Source of the DNA: Porphyromonadaceae bacterium UBA7555 | GTDB taxonomy: Bacteria > Bacteroidota > Bacteroidia > Bacteroidales > Muribaculaceae | Direction of reading: 5' to 3' | Assembly (NCBI GenBank): GCA_002478045.1 | Contig: DLLT01000031.1 | Span: 49,616-113,615, forward strand | DNA: 64,000 nt | Shown here: piece by piece, positions 54,434 to 62,210 of the stretch | How positions within the stretch are numbered: position 1 is the first letter of the stretch | Layout of the letters: every line of letters starts with the position of its first letter | The notes under the pieces: generated by a model | Seen by the model: only the letters and a program-made list of their open reading frames with translations | What the model was told of the DNA's origin: nothing | Database searches by the model: none | Program-made: the position numbers and the translations under genes

Positions 54434-55039
54434 TTACTTGGAGTATAGCTCGACGATGAGCTGCTCCTTGATGTTTTCGGGGATGTCCTCGCGTGCGGGA
54501 ACGTGCAGGAATTTACCGCTCTTGAGGCTTTCGTCCCATTCGATCCAGGGATACTTACTGTGGTTGAAACCGGCGAGGTTGTCGGCTATCACCTCCAGCG
54601 ATTTGGATTTTTCGCGAACACCCACAACGTCTCCGGGTTTTACCTGGTAGGAGGGGATGTTAACGATAGCACCGTTGACCACGATGTGACGGTGGAGCAC
54701 TATCTGACGCGCAGCAGCACGAGTGCGGGCGATACCCAGACGGTATACCACGTTATCCAAACGGGACTCGAGGAGCTGAAGCAGGATTTCACCGGTAATA
54801 CCCTTCATCGAGGAAGCCTTGGTAAAGAGGTTACGGAACTGTTTCTCAAGTACGCCGTAGGTGTATTTTGCTTTTTGCTTTTCACGCAGCTGGACGCCGT
54901 ACTCGCTGGTTTTGCGGCGACGGTTTTGTCCGTGCTGGCCCGGGGGGAAGTTGCGTCTTGCCTGGACTTTGTCGGGGCCGAAGATGGGCTCGCCGAATTT
55001 ACGGGCGATTTTGGTCTTAGGACCTGTATATCTTGCCAT
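54434..55039 (-). CDS. rpsD: 30S ribosomal protein S4
   Basis: A 201-residue 16S rRNA-binding protein that starts small-subunit assembly. The N-terminus MARYTGPKTKIARKFGEPIF lacks the zinc-cysteine motif. The S4 RNA-binding domain has RLDNVVYRLGIARTRAAARQIVLHRHI (in part) and VKPGDVVGVREKSK. S4 represses its own operon in E. coli. Here a 376-nt, hairpin-rich spacer directly precedes the gene, listed separately. Confidence 0.98.
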   Translation of the reverse strand: MARYTGPKTKIARKFGEPIFGPDKVQARRNFPPGQHGQNRRRKTSEYGVQLREKQKAKYTYGVLEKQFRNLFTKASSMKGITGEILLQLLESRLDNVVYRLGIARTRAAARQIVLHRHIVVNGAIVNIPSYQVKPGDVVGVREKSKSLEVIADNLAGFNHSKYPWIEWDESLKSGKFLHVPAREDIPENIKEQLIVELYSK

Positions 55040-55415
55040 TGTTTTATTATCTTGTATGGTTGAATATTTGATGGTGGTGTGGGGCGCGGGGCGCTCGTAC
55101 GCTTCCGGTAGTGTTCCGCGTGGCGTTCCTCGGCTGTGCAGCCGCAGTCACAGAGAGGTGATGTTCGTTGTGACCCTTCACTGGCCGCGGTGCCCGTGCG
55201 GACTTGCTCGGTTGGGACGTGGTGTCGGCACTTACTGCGTGCCGTTCGGCCCCGGCCTTCGCCTCCGCCTGATGGCGGACGACGCACACTATCATCGGTT
55301 ATTGTTGATGTGTATGCTATGTACTAAAAGGTATTCGCTTCGATAATGTCTCGCGGTGCCGCTGCACCCGCGACATTGCCGGCTATGTGGTAGTGTCGTC
55401 TTGACGCACTCCGCA
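55040..55415 (-). promoter_or_regulatory. structured leader before rpsD, candidate S4 autoregulatory RNA
   Basis: A 376-nt spacer between rpsK and rpsD where neighbours are usually 10-30 nt apart. On the minus strand it holds at least five hairpins: 55345-55377 (AATGTC/GACATT base with a long upper stem), 55265-55278 (CCGCC/GGCGG), 55226-55244 (CGGCAC/GTGCCG), 55148-55173 (TCACA/TGTGA) and 55131-55144 (CGGCT/AGCCG). No convincing gene is present; open frames here lack any family look. Regulation by S4 is an inference from position. Confidence 0.6.
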
Positions 55416-55805
55416 TTATACGCGGCGGCGTTTGGGAGGACGGCATCCGTTGTGCGGCAGCGGCGTAACGTCGATTATCTCGGTTACTTCGATGCCTGCG
55501 CCGTGGATGGTACGGATGGCGGACTCGCGTCCGTTGCCGGGTCCCTTGACGTATGCTTTTACCTTGCGCAGACCCAGGTCGTATGCGGTCTTGGCGCAGT
55601 CCTGCGCTGCCATCTGAGCAGCGTAAGGGGTATTCTTCTTTGAGCCTCTGAAGCCCATTTTGCCTGCCGATGACCAGGAGATAACCTGGCCTTCGCTGTT
55701 GGCAAGGCAAACGATGATGTTGTTGAAAGAGGAGTGTACGTGAAGCTGGCCTTCGGCGCTGACTTTGACGTTTCTCTTCTTAGCTGCGACTGTTTTCTTT
55801 GCCAT
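55416..55805 (-). CDS. rpsK: 30S ribosomal protein S11
   Basis: A 129-residue platform protein of the small subunit. Marks: HVHSSFNNIIVCLAN, SAGKMGFRGSKKNTPYAAQ, GPGNGRESAIRTIHGAGIEV and the C-terminal HNGCRPPKRRRV. It lies 18 nt after rpsM. Confidence 0.98.
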   Translation of the reverse strand: MAKKTVAAKKRNVKVSAEGQLHVHSSFNNIIVCLANSEGQVISWSSAGKMGFRGSKKNTPYAAQMAAQDCAKTAYDLGLRKVKAYVKGPGNGRESAIRTIHGAGIEVTEIIDVTPLPHNGCRPPKRRRV

Positions 55806-55823
55806 AATTGGATGGTGTTGTTA

Positions 55824-56204
55824 TTATTTAGTAGCTTTCTTTTTGTTGGCGACGGTTTTCTTGCGGCCCTTGCGGGTACGTGCGTTGTTCTTTGTGGACT
55901 GACCGCGCACGGGAAGACCGTTACGATGACGGATTCCGCGATAGCATCCTATATCCATAAGACGCTTGATGTTCAGCTGGATTTCGCTGCGCAGGTCGCC
56001 TTCTACTTTGTAATCGCTGCCTATCACTTCGCGGACCTTGGCGGCCTGTTCGTCGCTCCAGTCTTTAACTTTGATGTTGACATCTACGCCGGCTTTCTCC
56101 AAGATGCTCTTAGCCGAGCTGCGGCCTATGCCGAAGATGTAGGTCAGTGCGATTTCACCTCTTTTGTTTTGGGGGAGGTCAACTCCCACGATTCTTACTG
56201 CCAT
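55824..56204 (-). CDS. rpsM: 30S ribosomal protein S13
   Basis: A 126-residue small-subunit head protein. Marks: MAVRIVGVDLPQNKR, ALTYIFGIGRS, GCYRGIRHRNGLPVRGQ and the lysine-rich end reaching into the decoding centre. It lies in the conserved rpmJ-rpsM-rpsK order. Confidence 0.98.
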   Translation of the reverse strand: MAVRIVGVDLPQNKRGEIALTYIFGIGRSSAKSILEKAGVDVNIKVKDWSDEQAAKVREVIGSDYKVEGDLRSEIQLNIKRLMDIGCYRGIRHRNGLPVRGQSTKNNARTRKGRKKTVANKKKATK

Positions 56205-56251
56205 ATATGTGGTTATGTTGTTGTGTTGGTGCGGTTGGATTTAATAAAAAA

Positions 56252-56368
56252 TTATCCTTGACGCATTTTTAATTTGGGATTTTTTTTATTGATCACATAC
56301 AGCCGACCCTTACGACGGACGATTTTGCTGTCGGGCGTGCGTTTTTTGATTGAAGCTCGTACTTTCAT
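56252..56368 (-). CDS. rpmJ: 50S ribosomal protein L36
   Basis: A 38-residue protein, ATG at 56366-56368 and TAA at 56252-56254 on the minus strand. It starts MKVRASIKKR and ends NPKLKMRQG, as in L36. It lacks the Cys/His zinc ligands of the C+ form, so it is the zinc-independent type. It lies between infA and rpsM as usual. Confidence 0.95.
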   Translation of the reverse strand: MKVRASIKKRTPDSKIVRRKGRLYVINKKNPKLKMRQG

Positions 56369-56413
56369 TGTTCTTTTAGTATTATAGTTTACGTTGTTTT
56401 TTCGGATTTATTG

Positions 56414-56450
56414 CCCGGCGGTATCGTCGCTGTGTGCACACGCCGTCGGG
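56414..56450 (-). other. GC-rich hairpin in the infA-rpmJ spacer
   Basis: CCCGGCGG (56414-56421) pairs with CCGTCGGG (56443-56450), 8 bp with one G-U. No T-run follows. Confidence 0.5.
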
Positions 56451-56469
56451 GTTACACCTTTTACAATGC

Positions 56470-56688
56470 TTATTTGTAGCGGAAGGCTATGCGCCCTTTG
56501 CTCAAGTCGTATGGGGACATCTCTACGCGCACTTTGTCCCCGGGAAGTATTTTAATATAGTGCATACGCATCTTTCCGGAGATGTGTGCCGTGATCTGAT
56601 GCCCGTTCTCGAGCTCGACGCGGAACATTGCGTTGGATAGGGCCTCTACGATGGTGCCGTCCTGTTCTATTGCTGCCTGTTTTGCCAT
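56470..56688 (-). CDS. infA: translation initiation factor IF-1
   Basis: A 72-residue OB-fold protein that blocks the A site during initiation. Sequence MAKQAAIEQDGTIVEAL, FRVELENGHQI, ISGKMRMHYIKILPGDKV and ends KGRIAFRYK. Length equals E. coli IF-1. Confidence 0.98.
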   Translation of the reverse strand: MAKQAAIEQDGTIVEALSNAMFRVELENGHQITAHISGKMRMHYIKILPGDKVRVEMSPYDLSKGRIAFRYK

Positions 56689-56762
56689 AAATGGTGTTGC
56701 TGTTAAGTATTGCTTGTGGTGTAGTGTTGGGTTGGTGTTTATTTTATTTGATTTGACTCGGT

Positions 56763-57545
56763 TCAGATAAATCGTTCGCCAAGGGCTTCGCGGATGTACT
56801 CAAAGGATGTCAGCACTCGTGTCTCGCCGTTGACTATGGCCATAGTGTGCTCATAGTGAGCCGATGGACGATGGTCGCGTGTACGGCAGGTCCATCCGTC
56901 TTGTGCTATGGTGATGTTACGGCTTCCCATATTTATCATGGGCTCGATGCAAAGACACATACCGTTACGTATCACCGGGCCGGTGCCGCGACGTCCGTAG
57001 TTGGGCACTTCGGGATCTTCATGCATATCACGACCTATTCCGTGTCCGCACATCTCGCGTACAACGCTGTATCCGCGATGTTCGCAGTATGTCTGCACGG
57101 CATTGCTGATGTCTCCTATGCGGTGACCGGCGCGACATGCCTCAATGCCTACGTACAATGATTCTTTGGTGGTGCGGCACAAGGCCAGCACTTCGGGGTC
57201 TACTTCGCCCACGGCGAAGGTGTAGCACGAATCTCCCATAAAGCCGTCTTTGGCTACCACCAAATCGGTGCCTATGATGTCGCCTTCGCGCAGGGCGTAT
57301 GCCGACGGAAATCCGTGAACTACGACATCGTTGACTTCGATGCACAGCGTGCCGGGGAAGCCTTCGTAACCGAGGCAAGCCGGTATACCGCCGTTGTCAT
57401 GGATATATTCGCGGGCTATGGTGTCCAAGCGCTGAGTCGTAACCCCGGGCGCTATCCAGCGAGCTATCTCGCCCAGCGTCCTGGAGGTCAGGTCGCAGGC
57501 CGGAAGCATCTGCTCGATTTCTTGTGGGGTCTTTAGCTTGATCAT
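56763..57545 (-). CDS. map: type I methionine aminopeptidase
   Basis: A 260-residue metalloprotease removing the initiator Met. The metal-site sequences are GIPACLGYEGFPGTLCIEVNDVVVHG (in part), IIGTDLVVAKDGFMGDSCYTF, GHGIGRDMHEDPEVPNYG and CLCIEPMIN. It lies between secY and infA, the usual place in Bacteroidetes. Confidence 0.97.
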   Translation of the reverse strand: MIKLKTPQEIEQMLPACDLTSRTLGEIARWIAPGVTTQRLDTIAREYIHDNGGIPACLGYEGFPGTLCIEVNDVVVHGFPSAYALREGDIIGTDLVVAKDGFMGDSCYTFAVGEVDPEVLALCRTTKESLYVGIEACRAGHRIGDISNAVQTYCEHRGYSVVREMCGHGIGRDMHEDPEVPNYGRRGTGPVIRNGMCLCIEPMINMGSRNITIAQDGWTCRTRDHRPSAHYEHTMAIVNGETRVLTSFEYIREALGERFI

Positions 57546-57593
57546 TATGGCGTTGTTTTGTGGTGGTTATCTGTCGTTGTCGCCGCCGTGTGT

Positions 57594-57619
57594 GCGGACG
57601 GGTCTGTCGGCCCGTCCGC
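57594..57619 (-). other. GC-rich hairpin in the secY-map spacer
   Basis: Perfect 9-bp stem GCGGACGGG/CCCGTCCGC with an 8-nt loop. No T-run, so it is not a typical terminator in either direction. Confidence 0.6.
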
Positions 57620-57642
57620 GGCACTGCGGTGGTTTGGTTGTA

Positions 57643-58992
57643 TCAATATGCCGAGCCTGTAGTGCGTCCCTTAATCTTGCCTTCTTTCATAAGGCCGTCA
57701 TAGTGGTGCATCATCAGGTGCGACTCGATTTGTTGCAGGGTGTCAAGCACAACACCTACCATAATCAGCAGGGATGTGCCGCCGAAGAATTGTGCAAAGT
57801 TCTGGCTGATGCCGAAGAAGCGAGCAAAAGCGGGAAGGATTGCAACGATGCCCAAGAAGATAGAGCCGGGCAGGGTGATGCGGCTCATAATGGTGTCGAG
57901 GTACTCGGCCGTCTTCTTACCCGGTTTGACGCCGGGGATAAATCCGTTGTTGCGCTTCATATCTTCGGCCATCTGGGTGGGACGCACCGTGATGGCAGTG
58001 TAGAAGTAGGTGAAGGCAACAATCATCAAGAAGAAGATAAGGTTGTACCAAAAGCCGTTGATATCAGTCAATGCTTGCACCAGGCCCGAGCCATCGCTCG
58101 CAAAGCCTACCAGCGTGATGGGGATAAACATAATTGCCTGTGCAAAAATGATAGGCATCACACCGGCTGCATTGACTTTCAAAGGTATGTACTGGCGTGC
58201 ACCACCGTACTGACGGTTGCCGACAATACGCTTGGCGTATTGTACGGGCACTTTACGTGTCCCTTGTACCAAAAGCACTGCACCGATGGTAACGGCAAAC
58301 AGCAGCACAATTTCGACGATGAACATCACAAGACCGCCTTCGCTACCACTGGCACCGGGCAGACGGGAAGTGAATTCGTAGAACAGTGCCGATGGGAGTC
58401 GGGCAATGATACCTACCAAGATGATGAAGGAGATACCGTTGCCTATACCGCGGTCGGTGATACGCTCGCCCAACCACATGATGAACATAGAGCCGGCTGC
58501 GAGGATGATGGTCAGGTAGACGATGTTCCAGAACCCGAAAGTAGCAACTTCTCCACCATTAGCTTGCGCAAACTGGTACTGGAGGTTGACCAGATAGGCG
58601 GGTGCCTGCATAAGCAGGATCAACACTGTCAAATAACGGGTGTACTGGGTCAGTTTTTGACGTCCGCTCTCGCCTTCACGCTGCATCTTCTGGAACGAAG
58701 GAAGCACCATGCCGAGGAGCTGGATAACGATGGAGGCAGTGATGTAGGGCATAATACCCAAGGCAAATATTGATGCCTGGGAGAACGCGCCGCCGGAGAA
58801 CATATCGAGCAGCTGCATCATACCTGTCTTGTTGGTGAAATTAGACAGAGCATCGATGGCAGCCGGAGATACGCCGGGGAGCACTACATAACAGCCCAGT
58901 CGGTAGATGAGTACCAACAGGACAGTGATGAGGAGCCTCTTGCGCAGCTCTTCGATAGTCCAGATGTTTTTTAAGGTCTCGAAGAATCTCAT
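57643..58992 (-). CDS. secY: preprotein translocase subunit SecY
   Basis: A 449-residue channel protein with ten membrane helices. Marks: FSGGAFSQASIFALGIMPYITASIVIQLL (in part), YTRYLTVLILLMQA, GERITDRGIGNGISFIILVGI, IPLKVNAAGVMPIIFAQAI and GTSLLIMVGVVLDTLQQIESHL. It lies 6 nt after rplO. Confidence 0.98.
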   Translation of the reverse strand: MRFFETLKNIWTIEELRKRLLITVLLVLIYRLGCYVVLPGVSPAAIDALSNFTNKTGMMQLLDMFSGGAFSQASIFALGIMPYITASIVIQLLGMVLPSFQKMQREGESGRQKLTQYTRYLTVLILLMQAPAYLVNLQYQFAQANGGEVATFGFWNIVYLTIILAAGSMFIMWLGERITDRGIGNGISFIILVGIIARLPSALFYEFTSRLPGASGSEGGLVMFIVEIVLLFAVTIGAVLLVQGTRKVPVQYAKRIVGNRQYGGARQYIPLKVNAAGVMPIIFAQAIMFIPITLVGFASDGSGLVQALTDINGFWYNLIFFLMIVAFTYFYTAITVRPTQMAEDMKRNNGFIPGVKPGKKTAEYLDTIMSRITLPGSIFLGIVAILPAFARFFGISQNFAQFFGGTSLLIMVGVVLDTLQQIESHLMMHHYDGLMKEGKIKGRTTGSAY

Positions 58993-58998
58993 ATTGTG

Positions 58999-59445
58999 TT
59001 ATGCTTTGACGACAGCGCCGCCTGCGGCCTCGATGGCCTTCTGGGCTGCCTGTGAGAATGCGTTGGCCTCAACGGTTATGGCTTTGGTAATTTCGCCGCC
59101 GGCGAGTATCTTAACCAGCTGGTTGCGGCCGGCAAGTCCGGCTGCACGAAGGTCGGCGAGGGTCACCTTGTCAAGGTTTTTGCCCTCGGCAAGTGTTTGG
59201 ATTACGTCGAGATTGATGGCCTTGTACTCTACACGGTTCAGGCTTTTGAAGCCCCACTTGGGAAGACGACGTTGCAGAGGCATCTGACCGCCTTCGAAAC
59301 CGATTTTACGTTTGTAACCCGAACGCGATTTGGCACCTTTGTGTCCGCGTGTGGATGTACCGCCCTTGCCGGAACCCTGGCCGCGACCTATGCGGGTCTT
59401 GGTGCGTACCGAGCCGATAGCGGGTTGTATATTGCTTAAGTCCAT
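58999..59445 (-). CDS. rplO: 50S ribosomal protein L15
   Basis: A 148-residue protein. Marks: RVGRGQGSGKGGTSTRGHKGAKSRSG-type glycine/arginine-rich N-terminus (here residues 17-43), GFEGGQMPLQRRLPKWGF and the C-terminal AFSQAAQKAIEAAGG. Confidence 0.97.
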   Translation of the reverse strand: MDLSNIQPAIGSVRTKTRIGRGQGSGKGGTSTRGHKGAKSRSGYKRKIGFEGGQMPLQRRLPKWGFKSLNRVEYKAINLDVIQTLAEGKNLDKVTLADLRAAGLAGRNQLVKILAGGEITKAITVEANAFSQAAQKAIEAAGGAVVKA

Positions 59446-59495
59446 TGTTATTTTCTATTATGGGTGTTGGTTATGTTGTTTTTGGAGTTGTCCCT

Positions 59496-59521
59496 CCGCC
59501 GGGGCTTTTCGGTCCCGGCGG
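59496..59521 (-). other. GC-rich hairpin in the rpmD-rplO spacer
   Basis: Perfect 8-bp stem CCGCCGGG/CCCGGCGG with a 10-nt loop in a 95-nt spacer. Confidence 0.55.
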
Positions 59522-59540
59522 GTCGGACTGTCTCCTTATA

Positions 59541-59720
59541 TCAGGCCTCGGTAACGGTTACAAGGTGATGTACCTTCTGTACCATGCCGCGGATGGAGGG
59601 GGTGTCTTCCTTTACCACGGTGTGGTTCATCTTGCGCAGGCCTAAGGCGTCAAGAGTGCGCTTCTGTACTGCCGGGCAGTTGATGCGGCTCTTAGTCTGT
59701 GTGATTTTTATCTGTGCCAT
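59541..59720 (-). CDS. rpmD: 50S ribosomal protein L30
   Basis: A 59-residue protein, ATG at 59718-59720 and TGA at 59541-59543. Sequence starts MAQIKITQTKSRI and continues RTLDALGLRKMNHTV and MVQKVHHLVTVTE, the usual L30 layout. It lies between rpsE and rplO. Confidence 0.96.
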   Translation of the reverse strand: MAQIKITQTKSRINCPAVQKRTLDALGLRKMNHTVVKEDTPSIRGMVQKVHHLVTVTEA

Positions 59721-59750
59721 TGTCTGGTGTTTTGTAGTTTGTGTGACTTT

Positions 59751-59772
59751 GCCCGGGCTTGGAGTCGCGGGC
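59751..59772 (-). other. short GC hairpin in the rpsE-rpmD spacer
   Basis: GCCCG/CGGGC, 5 bp with a 12-nt loop. Confidence 0.35.
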
Positions 59773-59781
59773 TTGAATGTC

Positions 59782-60300
59782 TTAGCCGCGGAAAACTTTT
59801 TCGACGGTGATGCCGCGGTTCTGCGCTACCTGTGCGGGCGAACGCATCTCGGACAAGGCGGCTATGGTGGCCTTTACAAGGTTGTGGGGGTTGGACGAAC
59901 CTTTGCTCTTTGCAAGGACGTCGGTCACGCCTACGCTCTCGAGGACGGCACGCATAGCGCCACCGGCCTTTACACCGGTACCGGTGGAGGCGGGTTTGAG
60001 GATGATGCGCGAGCCGCTGAATTTGGCTTCCTGCTCGTGGGGGATGGTGCCTTTGTGTACGGGTACGCGGACGAGGTTTTTCTTGGCTGCTTCTACGCCC
60101 TTGGCGATAGCGGCCTGTACCTCGTTGGCCTTACCCAAGCCCCAGCCTACGATGCCGTTTTCGTTACCGACAACGACGATGGCGGCGAAGGTGAAGGTAC
60201 GACCACCCTTGGTTACTTTGGTGACGCGGTTGATGGCCACTAAGCGGTCTTTCAGTTCGAGATCGCTTGTAGTTTTTACTCGATTGTTTCTTTTAGCCAT
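59782..60300 (-). CDS. rpsE: 30S ribosomal protein S5
   Basis: A 172-residue protein from the chosen start. Marks: LELKDRLVAINRVTKVTKGGRTF (in part), GNENGIVGWGLGKANEV, GSRIILKPASTGTGVKAGGAMR (in part) and GSSNPHNLVKATIAAL. The frame is open 10 codons upstream, but the ATG at 60300 (MAKRNNRVK) matches relatives and leaves an 11-nt spacer to rplR. Confidence 0.97.
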   Translation of the reverse strand: MAKRNNRVKTTSDLELKDRLVAINRVTKVTKGGRTFTFAAIVVVGNENGIVGWGLGKANEVQAAIAKGVEAAKKNLVRVPVHKGTIPHEQEAKFSGSRIILKPASTGTGVKAGGAMRAVLESVGVTDVLAKSKGSSNPHNLVKATIAALSEMRSPAQVAQNRGITVEKVFRG

Positions 60301-60311
60301 GATGGTTGTCT

Positions 60312-60656
60312 TTAGAATTTGAGGCCACAAGCGCGTGCGGCGTCGGCCAGGGATTTAACACGACCGTGGAAGAGGTATCCGTTGCGGTCAAATACTACTT
60401 CGGTAATGCCGGCGGCCAGGGCCTTCTCGGCGATTTTTTTGCCGACTTCTGCAGCGACGGTCTTCTTGTCGCCTTGAACGTCGAGGTTGCGCGATGATGC
60501 TGCAACCAAGGTGGCTCCTGCCAAGTCGTCTACGAGTTGTACGTAGATCTGCTTATTGGAGCGGAACACTGTCATGCGCGGACGCTGGGCTGTTCCGGAG
60601 ATTTTGCCGCGGATGCGTGTCTTGATTTTATTTCGTCTTTCTATTTTGGTTACCAT
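60312..60656 (-). CDS. rplR: 50S ribosomal protein L18
   Basis: A 114-residue 5S rRNA-binding protein. Marks: RRNKIKTRIRGKISGTAQRPRMTVFRSN (in part), IYVQLVDDLAGATLVAASS and FDRNGYLFHGRVKSLADAAR (in part). Normal length. Confidence 0.97.
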   Translation of the reverse strand: MVTKIERRNKIKTRIRGKISGTAQRPRMTVFRSNKQIYVQLVDDLAGATLVAASSRNLDVQGDKKTVAAEVGKKIAEKALAAGITEVVFDRNGYLFHGRVKSLADAARACGLKF

Positions 60657-60714
60657 TGTGGTAGGATGTTTTTTGTGGATTGTGTGAGGTTGTTGCTAAG
60701 CTATGGCCCGGTTA

Positions 60715-61269
60715 TTACTTGGCGCTTGCGCTCTTACCGGACTTGCGACGAATGATTTCGCCGACAAACTTGATGCCTTTGCCTTTGTAAGGCTCGGGCT
60801 TGCGCAGTGAGCGAATCTTGGCGCATACCTGACCGAGAAGCTGCTTGTCATCGCTTTCGAGGATGATCAGCGGGTTCTTGTTGCGCTCGCTCTTAGCCTC
60901 TACCTTAACCTCGGGGGGAAGCTTTATATAGATGGCGTGAGAGTAGCCGAGTGCCAGCTCCAGAACTTGGCCGGTAGCTGTAGCGCGGTAACCTACGCCT
61001 ACGAGTTCCATTTCTTTACGGTAGCCTTCGCTCACGCCTACGACCATATTGTGAATCAGCGCGCGCCACAAACCGTGCTGTGCGCGATGCTCGCGATCGT
61101 CGGTGGGACGGGTTACTACTACGTGTCCGTCTTCAACTTTGACGCTGAGGTCGGAGTGTACAGTCTGTTCGAGGGTGCCCTTGGGACCCTTGACTGTGAC
61201 TTTTTCGCCGGATACCGTGACGGTAACGCCGGCGGGTATTGCTATGGGGGCTTTTCCTATACGTGACAT
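60715..61269 (-). CDS. rplF: 50S ribosomal protein L6
   Basis: A 184-residue protein with two similar alpha/beta domains. Marks: MSRIGKAPIAIPAGVTV, VKGPKGTLEQT, LVGVGYRATATG and EPYKGKGIKFVGEIIRRKSGKSA (in part). The C-terminal L6 signature is intact. Confidence 0.98.
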   Translation of the reverse strand: MSRIGKAPIAIPAGVTVTVSGEKVTVKGPKGTLEQTVHSDLSVKVEDGHVVVTRPTDDREHRAQHGLWRALIHNMVVGVSEGYRKEMELVGVGYRATATGQVLELALGYSHAIYIKLPPEVKVEAKSERNKNPLIILESDDKQLLGQVCAKIRSLRKPEPYKGKGIKFVGEIIRRKSGKSASAK

Positions 61270-61291
61270 GTCTGTGTGCTTTGTTCAGTGA

Positions 61292-61690
61292 TTAGTATAC
61301 GTAGCATAACACTTCGCCGCCGATTTTTTCTTCGGCTGCCTGCTTGTTGGTCATCACGCCTTTGCTGGTGGACAGGATGGCGATGCCAAGTCCGTTGAGC
61401 ACACGGGGCATGTCTTTGTAGCCGGTGTATTGACGAAGGCCGGGACGCGATACGCGCTTGAGAACCTTGATGGCGTTAACACGGTCTACGGGATCGTACT
61501 TGAGGGCTATTTTAATAGCGCCTGCAGGAGTGTTCCCTTCGATGAATTTGTAGTTGAGGATGTAGCCCTGCTCGAAGAGTATCTTGGTGATCTCTTTCTT
61601 GATGTTGGAGGCGGGCACTTCCACAACGCGGTGGTTGGCCTTGATGGCGTTCCTCAATCTTGTCAGATAGTCTGCAATGGGATCTGTCAT
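61292..61690 (-). CDS. rpsH: 30S ribosomal protein S8
   Basis: A 132-residue 16S rRNA-binding protein. Marks: MTDPIADYLTRLRNAIKA, VEVPASNIKKEITKILFEQGY (in part), VSRPGLRQYTGY and GLGIAILSTSKGVMT. S8 represses the spc operon in E. coli. Here a 193-nt structured spacer lies directly upstream, listed separately. Confidence 0.98.
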   Translation of the reverse strand: MTDPIADYLTRLRNAIKANHRVVEVPASNIKKEITKILFEQGYILNYKFIEGNTPAGAIKIALKYDPVDRVNAIKVLKRVSRPGLRQYTGYKDMPRVLNGLGIAILSTSKGVMTNKQAAEEKIGGEVLCYVY

Positions 61691-61883
61691 TGTTGTTTGT
61701 TGTTAAATTGATTGGGGTGTTCCCAACAATATTTAATACTAAAAGTCTTCTCTGTTTGTCATGCCCTCCAAAAGGATGGCAGCGGGAGGGAGGAGCGGAA
61801 CCGCATTATGCGGTGTGTATGTCATCAATTTAGTCATCCGTGTCGGGCCGCCGCAGGTCCATGCCCGCGGCGGCAACGGACGT
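61691..61883 (-). promoter_or_regulatory. structured spacer before rpsH, candidate S8 autoregulatory RNA
   Basis: A 193-nt spacer between rpsN and rpsH with no acceptable gene. Minus-strand hairpins: 61837-61880 (TCCGT/ACGGA outer and GCCGCCGC/GCGGCGGC inner stems), 61801-61813 (CCGCA/TGCGG), a GCCxTCC/GGAxGGC stem near 61765-61782 and a TTGGG/CCCAA stem near 61713-61727. The link to S8 is inferred from position; S8 target features were not verified. Confidence 0.5.
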
Positions 61884-62189
61884 TTACCAGCTGGCTTTCT
61901 TTACACCGGGTATCAGACCGGCAGAAGCCATCTCGCGGAACTGTATACGCGAAATACCGAACTGGCGCATATATCCCTTGGGGCGTCCGGTGATGGAGCA
62001 GCGGTTGTGCATCCGGATGCTGGACGCGTTCTTGGGCAGGCGTTGCAGCTGCTGATAAATCTCGTAGGCACTTTCGCCTTGCTTGGCGAGCTCTTTGGCC
62101 TGCAGACGCAGTGCTGCTTTACGCTCGGCATATTTCTGAACGAGGCGTGCGCGCTTTACTTCGCGCGCTTTCATTGATTCTTTTGCCAT
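61884..62189 (-). CDS. rpsN: 30S ribosomal protein S14
   Basis: A 101-residue protein of the long zinc-free (C-) type. Marks: MAKESMKAREVKRARLV, LPKNASSIRMHNRCSITGRP and GYMRQFGISRIQFREMASAG. Lacks the CxxC pairs of the short form. Confidence 0.97.
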   Translation of the reverse strand: MAKESMKAREVKRARLVQKYAERKAALRLQAKELAKQGESAYEIYQQLQRLPKNASSIRMHNRCSITGRPKGYMRQFGISRIQFREMASAGLIPGVKKASW

Positions 62190-62210
62190 TATACTGTGTT
62201 TGTGCGGGGG

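Noticed and set aside
54805..55287. Minus-strand open frame crossing the rpsK-rpsD spacer into rpsD
   Set aside because: It overlaps rpsD in another frame and has biased Arg/Ser/Pro composition; the region is better read as structured RNA.
57538..58773. Long plus-strand open frame opposite secY
   Set aside because: An antisense shadow of secY with a Cys/His-rich, low-quality sequence; secY itself is certain.
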